Positions 1 through 14,200 of a stretch of DNA of 64,000 nt are shown one piece after another. The position numbers were made by a program, and so were the translations under genes. Position 1 is the first letter of the stretch, and the number at the start of each line of letters is the position of its first letter. The stretch is from Brugia malayi. Taxonomy: Eukaryota; Nematoda; Chromadorea; Rhabditida; Onchocercidae. The DNA is taken from contig NW_025062479.1 of the NCBI RefSeq assembly GCF_000002995.4, positions 19,650,721 through 19,714,720 on the forward strand, in the 5' to 3' direction. The notes below the pieces were generated by a model, which had not been told where the DNA came from, did no database searches, and saw only the letters and a program-made list of their open reading frames with translations.

Positions 1-54
1 GGAAAAAAATTTCCAATTTAGGATGCTTTTCTTTTTAACAAATAAACAAATTAC

Positions 55-2733
55 CTTTCCCAAAGATTCTTCGCTAATTTTCCTCAAAATATACATTTTT
101 TCTTCATTTTTTACGAAATAATGCTTTGATGGCTTATCAGCTGACATAATCAACCAGATAAGTAGCATAAGCGCAGCAATTATTGCCGAAATATAAAATG
201 TAAATTTCCAACCGCCAAATGTATCTTTTCTGAGACAAACCCATCCGGACACTGGCAAAATAAGTAAACTTCCTGAAAATAAATATGTCTCAAATTCTTA
301 TTTTAACTTTCAGCTGGATAAATTAAAACAAATTTTTTAATTTACTGTCAGAGCAGCACTAAAAAATTGTTTAAAAATGATATTTGACACGAATTACTTC
401 CTGCATTCTTTTATAAATTCTCATTTCTTTTGTTTAGCAACATTATTATTTTTGGAGAAGCAAAAGCAAAAAACCAGTTTTCAAATTAAAATAATTGAAC
501 TACATTTTTAAAACATAATCGATTAAATAAAACCAAGTCATCTAATAATCAAATATATTAATTAATTATTAATTAATCAACATGATTTTAAATCAGAAAT
601 ATCCCTCTTAAGCAATGAATGATAACTACGTTTTAATCATTAATATATGTTTTTTTTTTTTTGAACTTGGAAATCAGTAATATATGAAAATTAGTGAAAT
701 TGTAAATGCAAAGCAAAAATTGGAACCAATTTGTCGGCCACCCGTAATAAATCCAATAGCAAATGAACGCTCTTTCGGTGGAAACCATCGAACGATCATA
801 GAGCTAATCGATGGAGTAAGGAAAGCATCAGCTATTCCACAAAGAATCCGAGCAATAATTGCAAAAATAAAATGTTTTGCAGCAAAAAGCGGTAATATCA
901 TATTACTAATGATAGTGACAAATAGCGCCACAGCTACTGTCCATTTGCCATTTAAACGATCCGCTTGTGGACCAACCACTAACATAAAAAGAGAACCAAT
1001 ATTTTGCGCACATAATACCATACCTAAAATGTTAATTTTGGCAGCAATCTCGATCGATTCATTTTTGCATAATATTAGATATGAAATGACAAAATTTAAT
1101 CAAAAGGGAGAAGAACCTTGTTGAAGCATTGTCCAGTTTAAACGTTCATCAGCGTGACAAGACCGTATCTCAATATAATTTTGATTGCCATTAGCATTTG
1201 ACTGCGAAAGATGCTCTGAATCAGGCCTCTCATCAAATTTCATCCCAATTTTTGGCACTATGTTAGGTGAGCATGAATGTGTGATTCGTTCTGAGACGTT
1301 TAAACCTTTTTCCATATCATTTTGATATCTGAACAAATGTTACCTCAGATTTGTTAATTTTAAACTTCAATGTAGAGTTAGGTCTAAATGCTGTTATTTC
1401 AATCAAATGATTGATAATAAGGTAAGAATATAAATATCAAATTATGATTTATAACTTTATTTCGTTTTTTTTATTTCAGTGCATACTGCACATTACCATC
1501 AACTATGTCAGTTATTTCTGAAAATTTCTTAAACTCATTTCAAATCGTTTGAAGGAAAACTAATTTGAAAATTTTTGGAATATATTAAAATACATAAAAA
1601 TATTTGCAAATCTATTTATTCAAAGCTATTATGAAAAAATTCCCTGATTTCAATAATTTTTAACGAATATCTCCAATTTTTAATGAATGATTAAATTTAA
1701 TAATTCATTACCTTAGTTTTTTAAAAATAATCATTTATTAATCCCCCTCTTCCTGTACTTTATTTACTTCTATTATTTTGTGTTATTCTCTCTTCTTCTC
1801 TCTCATTCTATAATATGTGATGAGCATTTCGTATCTCTTGTAACTGGTTCTAATTTTGTTAAAAAATTTTCCACTCAAATAAAAATGAAAAAAAAAAGAG
1901 AAAAAGGAAAAGATGTACTTTATCCGTCCGAACACTTTCCCATCAGTTTAGCTAAATGAAGATAATTAGAATTTAAGCATGATGGATCAGTGTTCCTAAA
2001 ATTTGTAATCAAATACCTGTTTGAAATTATCGGATAAATCTTTTGAAAGTAAAAAAAAAAAAAAAACAGAACGACTGAATGAAGGCTCGAAAAATTAATC
2101 CAATTGAACGATATTTAATTGTACTATCATACATGTTATGCATCATCGGACAATCGAATGATTTATATTAAAAAATTTTTTCTTCTAAATTCATAAAAAT
2201 CTCAGTTACATAGAATTTTTACAAATATTCCTTTACTGAACAATTTATTATAATATTACTTTAAAGCTTTATTAACTAACAGTCAGACAAAATCAATAAA
2301 CAATTAACTTCATTTAAACAATTTTGAAAAGAAAGATGATAAAAACATTTAATTTGAAATGAAAAAATTATTCGATAGAATGCAAAGTTTTTATTAAAAT
2401 TTTTAAACTAATTTTAAAATGAAAAAGAAAATAAAATTACCGTGTAATTCGTGAATTAGCCATATTTTCATCATCTTTTACAACCATACAAACAAGTGAT
2501 CCAGCAAGATTTGTTGTTGTCACTGATAATGCCATCAAGCACGATGACATCAGTACAGCGATCATCATGCGCATTGTTAAGAAGTAGCTGAGTTTATGAT
2601 AAATTGTTGGCTTCCTCGATTGAGCCTTTTCATCTTTTAATATATTTAACAAAATTTCATCAGTTTTAGCAAGATTTTCCACAACAATATTTGCGCTCAC
2701 ATTTTCACTTATTGTCGGTATTATTCGAACCAT
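55..2733 (-). CDS. SLC17-like major facilitator transporter, 3' part off the left edge
   Basis: Partial gene. Exons: 2441-2733 (ATG at 2733), 1117-1328, 727-1023, 55-272; phases agree at each junction and give 340 codons before the window edge. The product is a multi-pass membrane transporter of the SLC17/anion-cation symporter branch of the MFS. Seen: a cytosolic N-terminus of about 50 residues, a first membrane segment (about residues 53-83), a long hydrophilic extracellular loop with a possible NWT glycosylation site, then the LQQGMVLCAQNIGSLF and QADRLNGKW signatures (the family's DR-x-GG/NGK loop), a second pair of helices ending in RWFPPKERS, and LPVSGWVC followed by DKPSKH. The substrate (organic anion, phosphate or glutamate-like) cannot be read from sequence. 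The donor after exon 3 (G|GTTCCA) is weak, but phase and family alignment support it. Confidence 0.85.
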
Positions 2734-5700
2734 CCTAAAATCAATCCTTCATTTATTTATTTTAGGGGAAAAATTGTTTTCATTATTGATTAAATAGTCG
2801 GATAAGCAGTACTGATAAAGTGATGCGAAATGTAATAATAAATGTTTTATTACTATCTATAATTTTGTATATCTCACGTATTGTTTTTATCAGCTAATTA
2901 ATCATAATATATTAGGCAATCAATTATGTTAAAAATGTTGTGGAAGAAATGATATAGCCAGTAGTAAGTAACTTTGCAAAAAAGAAAAGAAAAATTTCGT
3001 TTCCTAATTTATCAGTTTCTTAGCGCGAAATGCATACAAATGCATAGTCAATTCTACTTTCAATGACTGATTAGCAGAGAATACATATGTTTGCTTAACT
3101 CAATTGAAATTTTTGGAATTGCGTAAGATGCAGGAAGTGTCACCTCTCAATTGATACGTTTTGAAAAAAGAAGAAAAAAAAAAGAAAAAAAAAAAACTTC
3201 CACACAACTTTAAAAGATGTACATTATTATCACTAATGATAGTAAATTATTAGTTGAATGTTGTAACATTGAATGACTTATTTAACTTAATCAATAATTA
3301 TATAATGAAAATCATATTTCGTTATGCCATTTTTTCTGTTCACTGTCACCATAATAAACTGATTTTTAATTAGTTGAAGTGAAAAGCACAGAACAAATTG
3401 AAGACAATTGATAAATGATTTATGCAATCGGTAATAGCGCACTATTACTATTGTTAATATCAGGCATATTATTATTTTATCAATTATTATTATTGTTGTT
3501 ATTATTACTATCGCTATTGAGAAATTTCAACTTGTTAATAATGTTGCGTAAAATTTTATCTTAAACATTTGTACGTAAATATAAAAAGCATCAAAATTAA
3601 CAGAAGACTTTTTTCATTTCTTAAACGATTGTCTAAAGAAGTATGATGCAAAAAAAAAAAAAAAAAAAAAAAAAAAGAAAATCTTTCTCTCGATATCAGT
3701 GTTGCCAATGTTGACGATAGAAAAGTAAATAAAAATATATCTTCCGAAAAAAAAAATAAAAAGTGGAAGAACATTTCTCAAAGACAAACTTTGACACTAA
3801 TTTTGAATTGGGAATGGTAGCGTATGTGATTAAAAAATATTTCAAAAATATTTATGCATACAACTTTTACTATTTTTTTTAAACAAATTAAAAATAATAT
3901 TAAATATAAATACGAAGTACATGAAAATTTTCATGCAAAAAGAAATGGTTTTATTGTAAAAAAGTGCATAATCTTATAAAAAAAATTGAAAAAATTTTTG
4001 TTAAAATTTTTGTTCACAATTTCCATAAAATTTCCATATGTGAGGAATTATTGAAGAGAACAAAATTTCATATTTCATATTTCACTTTGTTGCCAGCGCA
4101 CTGTAAATTTCATCCGATTTTTGAAATGAGTCATCATCATGTTCTATGTCACCTTTTAAAACAATGCCATATTTTGTTAAATATGATCACTAATTTCTGA
4201 ATTGTTAGATTTCATAAAATGTGTAAAAATTATAATATGTGACATTGAAAGAAAAAAAAAAGAAGCTGAAAAGCTATTTAGATATGAAACAAATCAAATA
4301 TCAGTTGTTTTATTACTTTTGAACTTTTGAACAATTTTTTGTTGAAATTTACCACACTACCATATTAATACATTGATTTGAAAATCTAAAACATTAATTA
4401 AATATTTGCTTAACAATTTTTCTTACTTGTATCAATCAAATATCAGTCAAATAAATATCAATCAAATATATTAAAATTGATAAATGCATCTTTATTTAGA
4501 TTATTATTTCACCTTTTTTTTTGTTTTTTTTTTCTTTTAAATTATTTAAGTATACTTTAACCTTGATAACTTACATAATGAATCATAAATTTGTCGATTA
4601 TGAATGCAATTAATTTTTAGCTTTTTCAAAGTTCTGATTTTGATAGCAGTATTATTTTAAACTCCAAAAATTTTGCATCATTAATTAAGAAGAAAAGTGC
4701 TTACAATATAAATTAATTGTAGCTAGCAATGATTCATTTTAAGAATAGTCCTCAATTCACTTTGAACAGCTTTATATTAAATGAAAACGAATTGACTTTT
4801 CTATCACTGAAAAAGAAATGCAAGAAACTGAGGTACCTCTTTGCTTGTAAATGTATCAAAAGCAAAGATTTTGAAATGAAATGACTAAAATTAAATTGAT
4901 TTTCTATACGTTGTCATTCAAATTGAAAACAAAAGAAGAAAAGCAAAAAAACGACGGTATGATATAACTGAGAAATGCTTTCTCATAAAATACCTATTTA
5001 AGCTGTGGGAAAGAATAGGAAAATACTATGAAGTCTAATAAATTTCAGAGATGTAACTTGAGTTAAATGCGAAGTGGTTGACATTTTGTGACAGTATGAT
5101 CATTGTGGTATAAATAGAAAGTATTCCTGCATGTCTTTTCTTAAAAGTTAAATACATTAAACAAACTGAAATCTTTTTCCTTCGTCTTTTCCACCTTCAG
5201 TTTTTCTGTTGTTATTTGATGCCTGTTTGATTTGACCGGTCTCTTCGAATAATCCAGGTGGGAAAGTGTTGAATAGAATAAAAAATTTAGTTAGTCAAAA
5301 CTCAAAACTAATAAACAACTTAAAAATATACCATTAATAGCTAAAATGCAAGCAAATTTTAATTTCAGTTATTTATTTTTTCCATAGTTAACTTCAACCA
5401 ACGATATCTTTGTTATGATGAATAGTTAGTCCGGCATTAATGATAATTAAATTTAAATTAATCAAATTATACAATGGTTTTAGTTAAATAACTGAGTTAT
5501 CAAATTCTACAGCATTTAGTAATATATAAAATATAATGTTAATTTGTTTCATATTATCAAATCTTTTTATATTATCTCAAAAATTTTTGTAGCATGGAAA
5601 GATTTCATACATAATGAAATAAATAATTTTAAAAATTTTTAATTGAAAGTATACAATGCCAAACCAATACAGCAATCATTTTGAACAAAAATAAAGATTT

Positions 5701-6639
5701 CAATGCTGAAGTATCAATAATAAAGCAGTTTGTTTTATCGATTAATATACTTTTTTTAATTTTTAAGTGATGATAATAACAACGATAGTATCATTACCAT
5801 TATTATTATTATCATTGCTATTACTATTAAATCACGCTAACATTGTATGTTATGAAAAATTTTCATTTCTAACCCATTTATTTCTTTAATCGTTTGCTTA
5901 ATTCTGTGAAATGTAAATAATATCTCAGTTTGATAATAGTAAGTTTAAGTGCTTTTAATTATGTCACTGTCCGGCAAACAAATTCTAACTTATATTATGA
6001 GGACAGTGCAAACAAAAATAATAAGCAATTTCTTTTTTTTTTCCTCTTTGAATTTTACAAATCAGCAAGAGAGTGTTGCATTAATAGGAAAAAGTAAATA
6101 AAATATGTAAAAGAGCTGCAGTAATTATTGTATTTTCAAAAGAATATATTGGAAAACAGGAAATGGATTTTTTTTTTCAAAATATATTATACAGTAATTT
6201 ATGCATATATTAACATATATCAAAAGTACATGATAACAAAAAAAGGTGTGAAATTAATCAATGCATTAATATATTTACTGAAAGTTGAAGTAATTGGAAT
6301 TATTTTAATTTTTGGTTTAAAAGAGGAGAAAAGACAGGAAAAATGAGAAAAGAAATTTGTTAACATCAAAATTTATTGGAAATAAAATTATTGTTTAAAG
6401 AAGGAAACATTTTAGCAAGCATTTGTTTATTCGCAACATTTTCCTACCACTAATTTATTCAAAGCAATCAGATCAACAATTATAATAATTTTGAAATTGC
6501 AAAAACACACAAAACAAAATGAAATATTTTTGCAAATTTATCTAAAACATGTATGAAAAAAAAATTAATAAGCTATGAGAACAAATTGGTAGGAAATAAT
6601 AAAAGAGAAGAAAGATGAAATGACAACATGTTTATTTTC

Positions 6640-6948
6640 ATTAGATGAAAGAAATGAAATAAAAAGAGAAAAAGTGGATAAGAAGAAATTATCATATTAT
6701 TATAAAGGAGGAAAAGTAATGTTAGGATAATAATGATTGATAGATAAATAATGATTGAATAAAAACAAGCTTTTGAAAAATATCAAAGAGAAATCCTTCC
6801 AATGATAAAAGCTGAATAAAGTGAAAGGAAAGAGGATGATGATATTTTAAAATAAGTTCTGCTTCAAATAGCACAAAACACTACTTTGTCCTTTGCTAAA
6901 TAAATTTATTAGATGAAAGAAATGAAATAAAAAGAGAAAAAGTGGATA
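6640..6948. repeat. Exact 41-bp direct repeat pair
   Basis: The purine-rich segment at 6640-6680 is repeated without a mismatch at 6908-6948, 268 bp further on. The DNA between the copies is ordinary AT-rich sequence. The pair probably reflects a local duplication. Confidence 0.8.
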
Positions 6949-7206
6949 ATAAGAAAAAGAAGCGAAAGAGAAGAGGATAAAAAGAGCAAATTAATCCATT
7001 AAATGACGAGCAGATAAGCAAAACAACTCCGGCTTAATTAACCGGTAATTTTTGGCTGTATTAATTGATTCATTTGTAATAATTAATTTTTTTTTTTTAA
7101 ATGAGCATATAATTTTATTTATTAAAAGTCTAAAACCAGTCTATTTTAGATAAATTTTATATCCGCCCCATTACTACTACCTACTACTTAATTACTTCCA
7201 TTATCA

Positions 7207-7241
7207 TACATTACATCACATCACATCACATCGCATCACAT
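7207..7241. repeat. Period-5 microsatellite (CACAT)n
   Basis: Consecutive CACAT-type units with one G for A change. Confidence 0.8.
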
Positions 7242-10200
7242 CATATCTCTTAATACTAATATTCCCTGCTTTTAAATAATTGTGAAACAAGCACTCCAAA
7301 TTTTATTAATTAAATCTCTATCAAATCATCAGAGGTACTTGTTAGAAAATGAATTAATCTTTAATACAATTAATTTATTAGTAAAAATAATTTTCACATA
7401 CAGCTGAATGAATTGGATTTTATAAAAATATTTGTTGATAATATAATAGTAAAGCAACGATGAAATTTCAATATCTCTACTGTTAATATTTCCAATATTA
7501 CTAAATGTTTTTTATTTTATCTGAATTACTTATCTCTAGGTATTTATTCAAATTATTCATTTCTAGTTTTTTTTTGAACCATTTAAGAATGAAATTTACT
7601 GAAATTTGGATCACAATGGAACAGACTTTTAGTTTTTTTAAACGAGAAAGTGATTATTTTTTCATAAATTTTATTCCACTAATTTTTTTCTCATGTTTTC
7701 CTTTAGAAATAAATTGTAATTAAAAAATTGCATTCTATTTCATTTATTTTTGACTAACAATAAAATTCAATTACGAGCTGCATTCTATATTTAGTAGTAT
7801 TAACAAATATATGCATTAAAAGTTCACAAAGTAAAGTAAATATTGAAAAAAAAAAAATAAATAATAAGCGATGAAAGAAGAGAACTGCTTTCATGGAAAA
7901 TAATTCATAGCTAAGAGATAGGTGATAAGCTTTGGCTTCAGTGATATTAGTGATTTATCAAAAAGTAATCAATGGATTTCAATTGGATTTTAAAAAGTAA
8001 TCAAATAATATTGGTTGAAATATGAAGTGGCCAAAAATAAGAAACTAGAAAAAAAATAAAAAACTTAGAAAGATTAATTAATTGAAAATTAATCACGTCA
8101 TTGAAAACTGATCGTTAAAAGACATCAAATAATAAAACTGGAAGATAAATTTTCAGTAAAATTTTTTTAAAATAAAGAGGTGAAAATTTTAAAACCAAAT
8201 TATTATCGAATGTTTTAAAGCAAAATTTCTAACATGTATAAAAGAAATATTCAGTACTTAAGAATAAAGTAATTTCAGGAATTATTTTTTATCTGGATTT
8301 CTTAGATATTTTGATTCATTTTAATAATTCACTGAATGAATTTATTATGGGTAAATGCTAATACAGAAAGTATTATAGAACTTTAAGTAAACAAAATGAA
8401 ATTCGAGCAGAAATCAACAGAAGAAAACTAGAAATAAACTTAGCACAGGTTGTATAGTATGAGTTGTAATTAGTATAGGCTGCAGTTAGCGTAGCGTTGG
8501 TTAGATAGTTTTCAGTTAAAATTACCTCCATTTTTTAAAGATTATTTCTAGAACTAAAATTAAGTTCAATCATTTAATACTACAGCTTTTCTGTAGTAAC
8601 AGTGACCTTTACTGATCACTAAAAAATCTCCTCTTAATTCATCAATCGATCGAGCTAACTGCAATTTAAAATGTTTTAATAGCAAACACTAATATCGTTT
8701 AATTTCTTACTTTCTCACTATCATAATTACTTTCATGAAATAAATAAAATAATCGTAGCTGCGAATATATTTTAATGAAAAAAATTCATCTAAAAATGCA
8801 CATATGACCTATTAAAAGTCTAAATTCGAATTCAAACTTTAATTAAAATATGAAATCAGTTTTTTAACCAGCATTCCGTTGATTATACATATAAAAAAGT
8901 GGAAATTTGATCCAGTTTAATGTGTTTTATATAAATTTGTGAAACAATGTATGAAAATTCCAAGGTTAACCACTAAATTGATTTTACGGAGTAATGAATG
9001 TTTGCACATATCGAATTGGCCGTCCAAAAATAATCCAGTTAAAAATAGCTTTTCTTTTTTTAAATAAATGATCAAATTTTACTTAAATAGCTATTACATG
9101 GCATAATTAAGTTAAAATAAGAAAGTGGATTAATTAATAAATGTTTAGTAAATAAATGGATGTCTCTAATGAAAAAGAAGTAAAAATGAAACATTTGAAA
9201 CATTGTATTTGAGGACGAAAAAAGGCTGAAAAAGTTTCAGTCATTAAAATTTCTATCTCTCAAACTTTTAAAAATACAAAAAACATTGTTAATTAAGATT
9301 AGAAGAATGCGGTATCAAGTTTGTAAATTTATAAAAGCATTGCCAAATTAACAATGTAATAAATATAACTGAAATGTAAATTTGAATTTTCATGCCGTAT
9401 GAAATGAATTATTTTCGATTTTAAATTGTCGCAAATTTTTTTATTTTAGATTATTGTTTTTATTAAATGCAAGCATCATCAATCATCCAATAATAAAAGA
9501 TATGACAAAGAAAAAAACTGAAATGTTTTGTCGATTTGTCAAAATACTTCTTTTAGTTTTAATTCAGCAAAAATGTGTAATATTTTGTTATTGTCTTGAA
9601 ATTCTTTTTGTTAAAACATTTAATTAATTAGTATTTTATTAAAAACATTTTAGTTGCAATAAATATTATTCAGCACAGACACATTTTTTCTAATTTCCTT
9701 TTTCTGTCATTCATTCCTTCGTGCTTTTTTTTTTCAGTATTTTTACATAAATTTGAAGTTTTTTTCATTCTATCAGCATTTATTACTAGAAAAGTTTCCA
9801 GAAAACAAGTTTTGCATCATTGATCTTTGACCCTATATTAGCCATATTTCCATTACGCTTTAAGTGTTACTAATTAATTTTCAATTGAATAATCAACTAA
9901 ATCGTTCAGTTAAGAGAAAAAGAAATAAACGTTCAAATTGTGAAGTGAAAATTTCTTCTTTTTATGCCACATTTTTTCATTTAATCATTTTAACAAAATT
10001 TTAATCATTTATTTCGTCAAACTTTTTGAGAAATAAAATATTATATATTGTATTTTCTTTTATTATTTTATAAACTAAATTATTTATCATTGATAATAAA
10101 TTTTAAGATTAATTGAAATTTACCTCAATGACGAATTATTTTATGGACTTTCTTATAAAAGTGTCAGGTACATTAGTTTATGTTAGTTTAACAAAAATGT

Positions 10201-11238
10201 GAGAATAGAAAACACGCAGAATTACTACTTTTGCAAAGTATAATGATTTAAAATTATGTATTTTATCGTGATATGATATCAGTAAAAAGATAATTCTGCT
10301 CAAAAATTCAAAATTTCAGCATCATATATAGTTTGCTCAATTAATAATTGCTAATTTAAAACTTCCTTTTTGTATTCACGTAAATTTCATTGTTGTGCTT
10401 AGAATGATTTAGTAAATAATTAGTAAGTTTGGCATATAAAGATGAACAAATAATTTACTTTATTGGACAATTCAAAAAGAAGGAAAAGAAAGAATTTTAT
10501 AATAGCAAATAGTAAAACAATTATTTTCTAAATAATTTTTTGAAATAGAAACGAAAAGGAAATTATAAGTTTTTATGCAGTTAGCTAAAATGAATATATT
10601 ACAAACGATTATTCAAAAAATTATAAATTGAAAATTTTATTGTTTTTTATATATTTGTTCAATTTTTATATTTTGGCGAAATAGTTTTAATATGTGTAGT
10701 GATGATTCACCAGTAAGCTGTAATTTTAAGTAGATGTAAACTTTGAACTAAAAACTTTTCTTTAATTTTAAATTTATTTTATTCTATTTTAGCAAATAAG
10801 GCTAAAATATTTTTTTTTTTTGTTTTATTAAATAAAAGCATAGATAAAAATTTTTTAATAAAACATAAGGTTTTTCCTTATTTTACTTTTTGTTTTTTAT
10901 AATGGAATAATAGATGTTTGAAAAATAATATCTAAATGGAAAGATCAAAGGAAGCAAATATTCTAAGATGATGAACATTTAAGCAATAAAACAGATCTGA
11001 AGTGCTAATTAACATAAGCCACATGATTTTCGACAATTTTTGTTCATCCAACTGCTATCAGTGCATAATTGCTTTAATGCCCAAAAACCGCAATAAACGT
11101 TATTATCGGTGCATCCTAGAAATAATATTGCATGATATGTCATTAATTATTCATTATGAATACCTCAGAGTATGAATGATTTCTTTTTGTACATTTTAGA
11201 ATTATTCATTTTTTCTTTTATTTTAATGCTATCGTTAT

Positions 11239-14200
11239 TTAGCGCCTACCTTTGCTACAGTACATTGCTGTTAATAATTCAACATCTTTGTCGCTTAAAG
11301 CTTTTCGTTGACCTATCACCTGGAATAATTTTAAGGAATGATTGAAAACAAACAAATTTATTAGCCTAGAAAGTTTGTCCTTAAATTCTTCTAAATTCTA
11401 ATGGAATATTTAATTACTTACTTTAAGAAATCGTTCACTCTGATATTTTGGTACTAGAGTTGGCTTGTTTGAATTAACTCCGCCAACATATGGCCCATAA
11501 TGCATGATACTGTAGTAATCATAACTTACACCATAACTGTAACTTATTTACCTACTTTTATAGCATTCAATATGATTTGTTATAAATGGTTCAATTTAAA
11601 CTTTTTCGTCTTTATTCTTTAGTTATTCTTTGATATCAAAATTGAACGATTTAGCTAACCTTGTAAATTTCTTTAAATCAGATACAGCAAAATAATCATA
11701 TAATTTTGGATTAATATTTTCCCACATAACAATAAGGTAATCGTCACGATCAAAACGTAATTGCTGATGATTTATACCCAATGCATGGAGCGTTTCATGA
11801 ATTATTATACCAAAATTCTGGAATCATATTAATTATCATTAATTACATATGAACTTTAGAAAATAAAAGAAACTGTTTACTAGTTTTATTGAAATATTAA
11901 TCAAACCAATTTATTAGCCTACCAAGTTTGTCCTTAAATTTGTTTGAATTCTAATGTGAATGTTAATCTAATGTGAAAATTAATGTGAAAGTTAAAAAAA
12001 AAACTATTTATATTGTAAGTGTGAAAGTTAATTTGTATTTTATTTGAAGTTTTATTGAATTAATCATTGAGAGCTAATTAATAAGAGCAATAATTTGTTT
12101 AGTAAAGAAAAAAATGTTAATAGTTTTACTCGGATTTTACTAATCAGACTAGTTTATACGTTAAAGAAGAACTAACATTGATTACGTATACTATTACACA
12201 TAGCTAATTTTATTTTATTTTCATTGATTAGTTCACTGTAAATAAACTAAATGTATTGACTATCGATCGTATTGAAGCAATTTTCATGAAATAAAGTGTT
12301 TAGCCAAATTTCTACGCTAATAAAATTTCCAATTTTTACAAAGAAATTTTTTAAATGAACCAAAATTCTAAAATATAAATTAGAAAAAAATACTCTGTAA
12401 TTATATACATATATAAAATAAAAACTGCCAATGTATTTATGATATATTTTATTTCTCCACTATATGATAATTTACCTCTTCGCAAGCGAAACTCAGATAG
12501 ATAGGATTAACATCTTCCACTCGACCAATATAGCTCAAACCGCAACTGCAAAATTCCTTCATTTCTATCATAACTTTTTATAACTCATTATCAAAGTAAA
12601 AATTCAAAAAAAAAAAAAAAAAATAAATAAATAAATAAATAAAATAAATCACTTACATGTTAGATTGGGGAATTTTTACAAACAATAAATGTGACTCATT
12701 GGGTTGTTCCTCAACGAGTTCAAATTTTATGCATGTTTGTAATCCAATTTCATCCAGTGCTTTCATTACTAACTTTCCATCCTTTATTTCTATAGCACAT
12801 TCTTATCTCATTAAAATATTTTTTAAACAAAGCCAGTAAATAAAATAATAGTTAATTGATAAATTGTTATGAATTAATAAATAAGGAATTTGTAATTGCA
12901 TCATATACTTAATTATTATTTATTATAGATAATATGTATAATTTCATTTATTAAGTTTTAGTATAAATCATTCTTTTTTATAATAAATATGCATTATAAT
13001 AACAAAAATGAAAAGTTGATGTCAACATTTGGTTATTTATTTACTAACCAAGAGATGAATCTAAAACATATTTAATTGGTTTAGTAACATTCCATTTCTC
13101 ATTTGGTAAATCATCTAGAAACAATGACTGTCTTTTTTTTCGTACTTCCGGATTATTAATTGAATTAATTAAATGATTAGATTGTTGTACAGTTAGTAGT
13201 ACATCATCTTGAAATGTTCCATCATCTGCGGGTACTACCTATAAATATCTTTTTAAATAATCTAAAAATATATTTTGTGATTATCAATGTGAGTAATCTG
13301 AGTGATATCAAAGTGCAAAGAGCACTTCGATGATATCATTCTTATAGATCGAATTTTTCTCTTTACTTCGCTTTAATTACGAGAAAACACTTTCAATATT
13401 TTTAGAGATAATTTTTTATGACAAACCAAACCGAATCAGCAATTCCAGCAAATTCTAGCAATGAATTCTTCACCTGTTGTGTGCGCATTAGTCTTAATTC
13501 GACGTGATCCTCCAAATTATCAATACCTTTTCTTAAATAGTCTATTAAAATAGGCTTCACCATGCAAAACAAGCCAAATATTATTTTTTCATGAATAAAA
13601 ATTGATTTGAATTATCAGGGTTCCACGTAATAAACTAGACGTGTTCTAATACTTCAAAAGTTTAACGAATAGTTATATATGATACTTTACATCTTGACCA
13701 TTTTAACTCCTTTATAGTAACTGTTACTATCATCATTATCCGTTCAGTAAATTTGTCGTAATTTGAAAGTTACTAAACACTATGCACTTTTAAACAATGT
13801 TTATTAACGTTTTTTAAAAAAGCAGAAAAAGATATTAAACTTTTTTGCAAGATTGATTTCAAGATCAGCAATTTGTTCACGCTTTAGCGTTGATTTTTCT
13901 TCTTGCTGCAAACATTTCACTTCATATAAGCAAGTCTTCTGAAATTTTTATTTTCCATCAATCCTCCTGTCAGATTGAATTTCATCCTATTTTCTGTAAA
14001 AACCCACATGATAGATCATAGCTACAAAAAATGTATTGGAAATCGAAGAATACCAGAATATCTATTCTGATATATTCTCTACATAAAATAAATTCGCTAT
14101 GCACATACTAGAAGTGTTTCGCGACTCTCTTTTTTCAATTCCCGGAAAGCAAATCGCGGCGCACCAGCAATTAAACTCTTTGGGACATTTTTCAATACAT

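Larger units (their letters stand above)
2734..11238. other. Gene-free AT-rich intergenic DNA
   Basis: About 8.5 kb between the transporter start and the astacin 3' end. Open frames here are short, low-complexity and lack paired splice signals. It holds a 25-base A run near 3650, ATT/ATC trinucleotide-rich patches (3430-3520 and 5770-5830), a period-5 CACAT microsatellite (about 7207-7241) and an exact 41-bp direct repeat (6640 and 6908). No RNA gene recognised. Confidence 0.6.

Noticed and set aside
684..1124. Plus-strand open frame of 146 codons
   Set aside because: Antisense shadow of exons 2 and 3 of the SLC17-like gene, whose minus-strand reading has the family motifs.
8446..8462. Partial match to the middle of let-7
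   Set aside because: Only about 12 bases match, the seed is absent and no precursor hairpin surrounds it.
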